DNA of 29,089 bases, from assembly GCA_963660495.1 (NCBI GenBank), contig CAVKYO010000028.1, forward strand, positions 1 through 29,089. Direction: 5' to 3'. The notes under the pieces are model-generated. The model saw only the letters and a program-made list of their open reading frames with translations. It had not been told where the DNA came from and did not search any database. A program made the position numbers and the translations under genes. Positions 24,685 to 29,089 of the stretch are shown here, in pieces; the stretch's first letter is position 1, and every line of letters begins with the position of its first letter. Source of the stretch: CAG-877 sp963660495. Lineage in GTDB: Bacteria; Bacillota_I; Bacilli_A; RF39; UBA660.

Positions 24685-25344
24685 TTACAATGTAAATTCT
24701 GTCCAGTATGAATAATTAGGTTTATCTAATTTAAATTTCATCCTTTCTTTAGACACTGGATGTGTAAACTCAAGTTCATTAGAAAACAAAGCCAAAGGCT
24801 TATTATTTAAAGATCCATAACGTTGATCACCACATAAATGATGACCTCTACTAGCAAACTGAACACGTATTTGATGATGTCTACCAGTTAACAGTCTAAT
24901 TGACACTAAGCTATGATTAGTCTCATGATTTTCACTTAAAACTTCATAATCTAAAATAGCCTCTTTACCATCATTTGACACTATCGTATTACCATTATCT
25001 AACTTCTTTAATTTATCAACAAGTCTACCCTTTTTCTTATCCATAAAACCGTCAATTACAGCTAAATAATTTTTCCTAAAACCATGTTCCAATTGTTCCT
25101 TATTAAGTCTAGCAGCCGCCTTAGAACTTCTAGCAAAAACCATAATACCACCCACTGGTCTATCTAATCTATGAACTAATCCAATATAAACATTCCCTGG
25201 TTTATTATATTTTACTTTTACATATTGTTTTACCATAGTAAGTAAATCCAAATCTCCTGTTATATCTCCTTGACTGAGTACATTAACAGGTTTTTCAACA
25301 ACAATTATATGATTATCTTCATATAAAACATTAAGCTTACTCAT
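24685..25344 (-). CDS. RluA-family pseudouridine synthase
   Basis: 219 residues. Isomerises uridine to pseudouridine in rRNA or tRNA. Family motifs: VLYEDNHIIVVEKPVNVLSQ at the N-terminus, GLVHRLDRPVGGIMVFARSS with the catalytic Asp, and LLTGRHHQIRVQFASRGHHL. It lacks an S4 domain, like the short RluA/RluE-type members, so the exact target site cannot be told. Start: the ATG at 25344 overlaps the preceding methyltransferase gene by 8 bases and fits the family N-terminus; an ATG at 25362 is possible. Confidence 0.93.
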   Translation of the reverse strand: MSKLNVLYEDNHIIVVEKPVNVLSQGDITGDLDLLTMVKQYVKVKYNKPGNVYIGLVHRLDRPVGGIMVFARSSKAAARLNKEQLEHGFRKNYLAVIDGFMDKKKGRLVDKLKKLDNGNTIVSNDGKEAILDYEVLSENHETNHSLVSIRLLTGRHHQIRVQFASRGHHLCGDQRYGSLNNKPLALFSNELEFTHPVSKERMKFKLDKPNYSYWTEFTL

Positions 25345-26218
25345 TACTTTCCCATCTTCCATAAATACCAGCAGGTAATACTAAATCACTCTTACTAATT
25401 GGTATACTAACTTCCCCTGCCGTTACTTTACCAGGATATTTAGAATTAACGGTTAATTTCAAAATATTAGAAAGTACAGTAGCAGATAATCCAGTTGTAT
25501 AAGAATTAATTAAAAAGAATATTGGCTCATCAGAAAGAACTTCACAACATAATTTAACCAAGTAATTTAAATTTTTCTCAATATCCCAAACTTCTCCATT
25601 TGCCCCTCTACCAAAACTAGGCGGATCCATAACTATCGCATCATAATGATTGCCTCTTCTAATCTCTCTTTGTACAAATTTCACAACATCATCAACTATA
25701 TATCTAATTTCATCACTTGGTAAATTAGAAGAACTCATATTCTCCTTACACCAATCAACCATCCCTCGTGAAGAGTCAACATGCGTAACATGAGCCCCAG
25801 CCGCAACACAACTAACACTAGCACCACCAGTATAAGCAAACAAATTAAGAACTTTTATTTTACGTTTAGATCTCCTGATTTTATCCATCATAAATTCCCA
25901 ATTAATAGCTTGTTCAGGAAATAAACCAGTATGTTTAAAGCCCATCTGCTTAATATTAAAAGTCAAATTATCATAATTAATTGTCCAACTAGAAGGAACA
26001 TCACGAAGATTATCCCAATGACCTCCACCTTTACTATTTCTATAATATATAGCGTCTATTTTCCCATGATATTTTTCTAACAAATCACCATTATCCCAAA
26101 TAACCTCAGGATCAGGTCTTAATAAATAAACATTTCCCCAACGTTCAAATTTCTGTCCAAGAGAAGCATCTATAAGTTCATAATCTTCCCATTTATCTGC
26201 TTTATCAGTAACTAACAC
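25337..26218 (-). CDS. Class I SAM-dependent (rRNA-type) methyltransferase
   Basis: 293 residues. The SAM-binding motif I is VLNLFAYTGGASVSCVAAGA, motif II has THVDSSRG, and motif IV is DAIVMDPPSFGRG. The DPPSF motif, and a position coupled to a pseudouridine synthase, fit the RlmI/RlmL-like group of 23S rRNA cytosine or guanine methyltransferases, but there is no PUA or THUMP domain. The start is GTG at 26218 with AGAGGTG upstream. The gene starts 11 bases after the lipoprotein gene ends. Confidence 0.88.
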   Translation of the reverse strand: MLVTDKADKWEDYELIDASLGQKFERWGNVYLLRPDPEVIWDNGDLLEKYHGKIDAIYYRNSKGGGHWDNLRDVPSSWTINYDNLTFNIKQMGFKHTGLFPEQAINWEFMMDKIRRSKRKIKVLNLFAYTGGASVSCVAAGAHVTHVDSSRGMVDWCKENMSSSNLPSDEIRYIVDDVVKFVQREIRRGNHYDAIVMDPPSFGRGANGEVWDIEKNLNYLVKLCCEVLSDEPIFFLINSYTTGLSATVLSNILKLTVNSKYPGKVTAGEVSIPISKSDLVLPAGIYGRWESNE

Positions 26219-26229
26219 AAAAACACCTC

Positions 26230-27042
26230 TTAACTAACACTAAAAACTTTACCATATGTTGTAATTAAAGTTTGACCAGAAAAACCAAAAATATATTTTT
26301 TATACTTCTCTAAATCAGTATCCTCCATTAATGAATAATCACATTCAACATCAGCATACTTATCACAATCATCTTTATTTGTTTTAATCATCCTATAAAT
26401 ATTATCATTAGTATAAATATAAGTAGAAACATTATTAACATCAATATTAAAATCTCTAATTTCACCATACCGTTCTTTACTATATACAATTTCACTACTA
26501 GATAATGTATAAGGAGATCTAGAATCACTTCTAGTAATAATTAACTTATAAACATTACCATCATCTTTTAAAGCATAGTAAACACCAGCATTACTATCAG
26601 CAGTTACTACTTTTTTAATAGCTGAATCAGAAAATAAAATATTATAAATACTATAAGCTTGATCATTTTGAGTAACTTCTGGATATTCTTTATCATTACT
26701 ACTACTTAAATAATAGTATTTACCATCAGAACTTTTAACGACATTTCCATCTATTATTGAAACAACAGTCTTAGTAAAACCAGATTCTTTACAATTCTGC
26801 TCATTAGAAAAACTCTGTCCTAAAGATAAATCATATACTTTACCAGACTCCGTAACAACTTTATTTGTAGTTAAATATCTTATTTCATCATAAACATAAT
26901 CATTACTACCTAATAATAAATTACATGTAAATTCTGAATCAGACAATGTAAAACCAGCATGTCTAATGCCTCTAGTAACATTACCCGTACAACCAGTACA
27001 CAAAATACTAAATAATAATATAAGTATAACTTTTCTTTTCAT
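26230..27042 (-). CDS. Lipoprotein with repeated G-K-V-Y motifs, beta-propeller-like
   Basis: 270 residues. A lipoprotein signal peptide (KRKVILILLFSILCTGC) places the lipidated Cys at about residue 18, so it sits on the outer face of the membrane. The mature part repeats a short motif with turn Gly and aromatic: ESGKVYDLS, SDGKYYYLS, DDGNVYKLI, TNDNIYRMI and TYGKVFSVS, about every 40-50 residues, as in propeller or RCC1-like proteins. I do not recognise the family. Start: the ATG at 27042 is 8 bases from GTAGGT; a GTG at 27045 is the alternative. Confidence 0.8.
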   Translation of the reverse strand: MKRKVILILLFSILCTGCTGNVTRGIRHAGFTLSDSEFTCNLLLGSNDYVYDEIRYLTTNKVVTESGKVYDLSLGQSFSNEQNCKESGFTKTVVSIIDGNVVKSSDGKYYYLSSSNDKEYPEVTQNDQAYSIYNILFSDSAIKKVVTADSNAGVYYALKDDGNVYKLIITRSDSRSPYTLSSSEIVYSKERYGEIRDFNIDVNNVSTYIYTNDNIYRMIKTNKDDCDKYADVECDYSLMEDTDLEKYKKYIFGFSGQTLITTYGKVFSVS

Positions 27043-27067
27043 CACACATAACCTACCTTACAGTAAA

Positions 27068-27096
27068 AATATACCATAATTTATACTTTTTGAAAA
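27068..27096 (-). promoter_or_regulatory. Promoter of the lipoprotein operon
   Basis: On the minus strand TTTTCA (27091-27096) and TATATT (27068-27073) are 17 bases apart, about 26 bases before the lipoprotein start. Confidence 0.5.
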
Positions 27097-27104
27097 GAAA
27101 CTAA

Positions 27105-27944
27105 TTATAAATTACAAAACTTATTTAACTCTTCATATATATAATTTAAAGTATCACAATTTTCTTTATCATAAATCTTAAATATTTCTTTATAAAAATT
27201 CTTACCAGTCTTACTCTTTAAAGAAATCTTATCAATTTTTTTACATACTAATTCAAGCCCATCATAATCAGTAATAAACTTCTTAGAGTAAATTTGCATA
27301 ATACTTAATTTCCTAGGCTTTAAATTTAACTTAAAAATTAAATTATCTATCTTACGTAAAATCTCTCCTCTTTTATAATCACCAAGTATCATAATACTAT
27401 AAATTATAAGCTTTAAATTAGCATCTTTTAAAGTAATTTCTTCACCAAACTTAATTTTAAATTTAGCGTAATTCATAACAATCTTTTCTTTTGATATAAT
27501 TCTCTCATCAGTAACAGTAATATTCTTAACATCAGTATTTTTAAAGTACTTATAAAGATATAAAATAACAAATACCCAAATAATTAGTTTTAAATCATTC
27601 CCAGATAAAAATACATCATCTACTTTATTTATAAATTCTTGATTAATAATAAATCCCAAAATAACTTCACCAAGTAAATAAAAGTTTACTTTATTTTTAA
27701 AAACATCTTCTTCTAAATAGTATCCTGAATGTATTAATTCGCATAAATACTTAAAAACTAAAGCAACAAATATATTATCAGTAAACTTTGTCCAACCTAG
27801 TCTTAAAGCAATACCTGAAACAACAAGAATTATAAGTATTGAAAGAATTATACTTTGTACTCTACTTAATGAGTACTTTCTTCTACAATAATTAACACCA
27901 TAAAACATTAATAATCCAAGTATAAAATACATAATCCAAATCAA
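27105..27944 (-). CDS. Multi-pass membrane protein of unknown function
   Basis: About 279 residues. Three or four hydrophobic segments (near residues 1-20, 32-50, 88-105 and 120-135; for example IIWVFVILYLYKYF) are followed by a soluble, Lys-rich C-terminal half of about 140 residues with no motif that I recognise. Start: the frame runs back to a GTG at 27953, but that GTG lies within the AGGTGA ribosome site; the TTG at 27944 is 6 bases after it and is preferred. It is alone between terminators. Confidence 0.7.
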   Translation of the reverse strand: MIWIMYFILGLLMFYGVNYCRRKYSLSRVQSIILSILIILVVSGIALRLGWTKFTDNIFVALVFKYLCELIHSGYYLEEDVFKNKVNFYLLGEVILGFIINQEFINKVDDVFLSGNDLKLIIWVFVILYLYKYFKNTDVKNITVTDERIISKEKIVMNYAKFKIKFGEEITLKDANLKLIIYSIMILGDYKRGEILRKIDNLIFKLNLKPRKLSIMQIYSKKFITDYDGLELVCKKIDKISLKSKTGKNFYKEIFKIYDKENCDTLNYIYEELNKFCNL

Positions 27945-27990
27945 AATATTCACCTAAACCACCTCTAAATACTCTATATTATAATATAAC

Positions 27991-28023
27991 AAAAGAGATT
28001 TGTAAAAACAAATTTTACAAATC
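27991..28023 (-). terminator. Terminator of the 105-residue gene
   Basis: On the minus strand GATTTGTAAAA (28013-28023) and TTTTACAAATC (27997-28007) make a perfect 11-bp stem with a 5-base loop, then TCTTTTG; it contains the stop codon. Confidence 0.75.
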
Positions 28024-28332
28024 CCTCTTTCTCTTTTCTTTTTCTTCTTCCTCTTTTAAATGTTTCTTTACAAGTAAAATAACTTCCATAGGAGCCTTAA
28101 TCTTATGTAAGACAATTAACGTATCTTGTAGCTTAGTCTTTTTACTACTTTCACTCTCATATTTTAAAGCCATGTTCTTATAATCAAAATCTTTAATAGG
28201 ATTATTTTTTATAAAAGCCTTAATATATTCTTCTATATCTTTTAATATATATACTTTTAAATCATAATCATCTAAATACATCATACCATAGTAACCTAAT
28301 ACTAATAATTTATATTGATTTTCTAACTCCAT
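28015..28332 (-). CDS. Small cytosolic protein of unknown function
   Basis: 105 residues, predicted helical. The N-terminus is aromatic (YKLLVLGYYGMMYLDDYDLK) and the C-terminus is a charged helix (KHLKEEEEKEKRKR). No signal or membrane segment. Start: ATG with AGGTGAT 5 bases upstream and a good promoter. I do not recognise a family; divergent from the TasA-like exported protein. Confidence 0.7.
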   Translation of the reverse strand: MELENQYKLLVLGYYGMMYLDDYDLKVYILKDIEEYIKAFIKNNPIKDFDYKNMALKYESESSKKTKLQDTLIVLHKIKAPMEVILLVKKHLKEEEEKEKRKRDL

Positions 28333-28348
28333 AATATCACCTAATAAT

Positions 28349-28376
28349 ATAATATCACATTTTCTTTATTTGACAA
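28349..28376 (-). promoter_or_regulatory. Promoter of the 105-residue gene
   Basis: On the minus strand TTGTCA (28371-28376) and TATTAT (28349-28354) have a 16-base spacer and a TGA extension before the -10. Confidence 0.65.
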
Positions 28377-28397
28377 TTAGCCTGTTTATGATAAAAT
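28370..28397 (+). promoter_or_regulatory. Promoter of the TasA-like gene
   Basis: TTGACA (28370-28375) and TAAAAT (28392-28397) have a 16-base spacer with a TGA extended -10. The start would fall about 9 bases before the ATG, leaving a very short leader. Confidence 0.7.
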
Positions 28398-28412
28398 TAA
28401 AATGGTGATAGT

Positions 28413-29021
28413 ATGAAAAATATAAATAAGGATATTCGCTTTATTTTAATATTTATCTTTATTGTATCATTCTCATTTATATATCTATTTCAAACATCTT
28501 TAGCTAAATATCGTAAACAAATATCTGGTAACGTAGATTTACAAATTGCTAAATGGAATATCAAGATAAATGATGAAGACGTTTTAAATAAAAGTGTTCT
28601 AACTAATAACATTATCCCAGTATTTGAAGGAAATGAATATACAAAAGATTCTGTAATTGCTCCTGGATCTAAAGGTTACTGTGATATTATTATTGATGCT
28701 ACTAATGTTGATGTAGATTTTACCTACGAACTTGGTATATCTATAGGTGAAGAAAATCAAATATCAGACTTAAAAACTACAGGTTATATAATAAATCCTA
28801 CTAATAATACTGAAGATACTATAATAGAACTAAATGGCGAAGCAATAAAAGGTGAAATCACTCATAATACTGCTCAAACAAAAATAAGACTTTACTTCGA
28901 ATGGTATGATGAAGATGATAACAACATGGATAATAAAGCTGATACAGACGTTGCGATAGATGAAACTTCACAAGCCGTCATTTCAGCAAATATAAGATTC
29001 TCACAAAAGAAAAGCGCTTAA
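28413..29021 (+). CDS. SipW-type exported TasA/camelysin-like protein
   Basis: 202 residues. The N-terminal helix at about residues 10-28 (FILIFIFIVSFSFIYLFQTS) is followed by the motif SLAKYRKQISGNVDLQIAKW, typical of Firmicute exported proteins of the SipW-dependent/TasA-CalY type; the mature part is acidic and looks beta-rich (DVDFTYELGIS, TKIRLYFEWYDEDD). Such proteins form fibres or surface layers, but this is at the level of family look. The ATG follows GGTGAT in a short leader. It is the only rightward gene in the last 20 kb, and the downstream pair of hairpins ends it. Confidence 0.6.
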   Translation: MKNINKDIRFILIFIFIVSFSFIYLFQTSLAKYRKQISGNVDLQIAKWNIKINDEDVLNKSVLTNNIIPVFEGNEYTKDSVIAPGSKGYCDIIIDATNVDVDFTYELGISIGEENQISDLKTTGYIINPTNNTEDTIIELNGEAIKGEITHNTAQTKIRLYFEWYDEDDNNMDNKADTDVAIDETSQAVISANIRFSQKKSA

Positions 29022-29034
29022 CAAAGCACTTTTT
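29010..29034 (+). terminator. Terminator of the TasA-like gene
   Basis: AAAAGCGCTT (29010-29019) pairs with AAGCACTTTT (29024-29033) with one mismatch, overlapping the stop codon and followed by T. Confidence 0.65.
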
Positions 29035-29049
29035 GGATGTATAATTTTT

Positions 29050-29088
29050 AGTGTGTGTAGAGTGTTTGACTCTATATGCACTTTTTTT
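29050..29088 (+). terminator. Second hairpin with T-run at window end
   Basis: Positions 29050-29063 and 29069-29082 can form a 14-bp stem (three G-T pairs), a 5-base loop and a run of seven T. Tandem with the terminator at 29010. Confidence 0.8.
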
Positions 29089-29089
29089 C

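Noticed and set aside
29035..29089. A tiny RNA from the TATAAT at 29040
   Set aside because: No -35 box, and the transcript would be only the terminator hairpin; better read as a second terminator.
1..29089. CRISPR array
   Set aside because: No regularly spaced direct repeats of CRISPR size were seen and no cas gene is present.

Overview
The window is AT-rich and compactly coded, with Shine-Dalgarno-led genes and short intergenic gaps. It reads with the standard code: TAA, TAG and TGA all serve as stops, and TGG is used for Trp. A RecG helicase, a one-chain pyruvate:ferredoxin oxidoreductase, T4SS-pilin-like anchored hydrolases, Alg13/Alg14-type and GtrA-type glycosylation genes and a SipW/TasA-like exported protein together suggest an uncultured anaerobic low-GC Firmicute (Bacilli/RF39/Erysipelotrichales-like). 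This assignment is inference from gene content; no rRNA gene is present.

Region 1 (1 to about 7.66 kb) is the right-hand part of an integrated mobile element. A leftward cargo block runs cytosine-5 DNA methyltransferase -> HpaII-family restriction enzyme -> ASCH-domain protein -> membrane KAP-family P-loop NTPase, and the last gene runs off the left edge. An XRE repressor is transcribed leftward, divergently from a rightward excision/replication/integration operon: small xis-like protein, RepA-like RecA-fold ATPase, tyrosine integrase. Two TGTGA-N7-TCACA operators bracket the divergent promoters. Just after int are a 12-bp-phased direct repeat and a cluster of hairpins that probably mark the element's right end.

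Region 2 (7.7-15.1 kb) is chromosomal: an alkaline-phosphatase-fold/GNAT fusion whose phosphatase half seems to lack several metal ligands, recG, an unassigned structured small RNA with its own promoter and terminator, and nifJ.

Region 3 (15.1-23.5 kb) is an envelope/glycan block on the minus strand. One operon holds a membrane-anchored coiled protein, a phosphodiester glycosidase, two paralogous 2-TM-anchored hydrolases (C39-like and SGNH) and a PgaB/IcaB-like deacetylase broken by one in-frame TAG. The second operon holds GT4, Alg14-like, an Alg13-like/GtrA fusion and GT2 genes, tightly overlapped, and probably builds or decorates a lipid-linked glycan.

Region 4 (23.5-29.1 kb) holds a membrane-anchored Pro/Ala/Val-rich repeat protein, an operon of lipoprotein, SAM methyltransferase and RluA-type pseudouridine synthase, two unrecognised genes, and a SipW/TasA-like exported protein whose promoter shares its -35 box with the divergent gene. 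Two hairpin terminators close the window.
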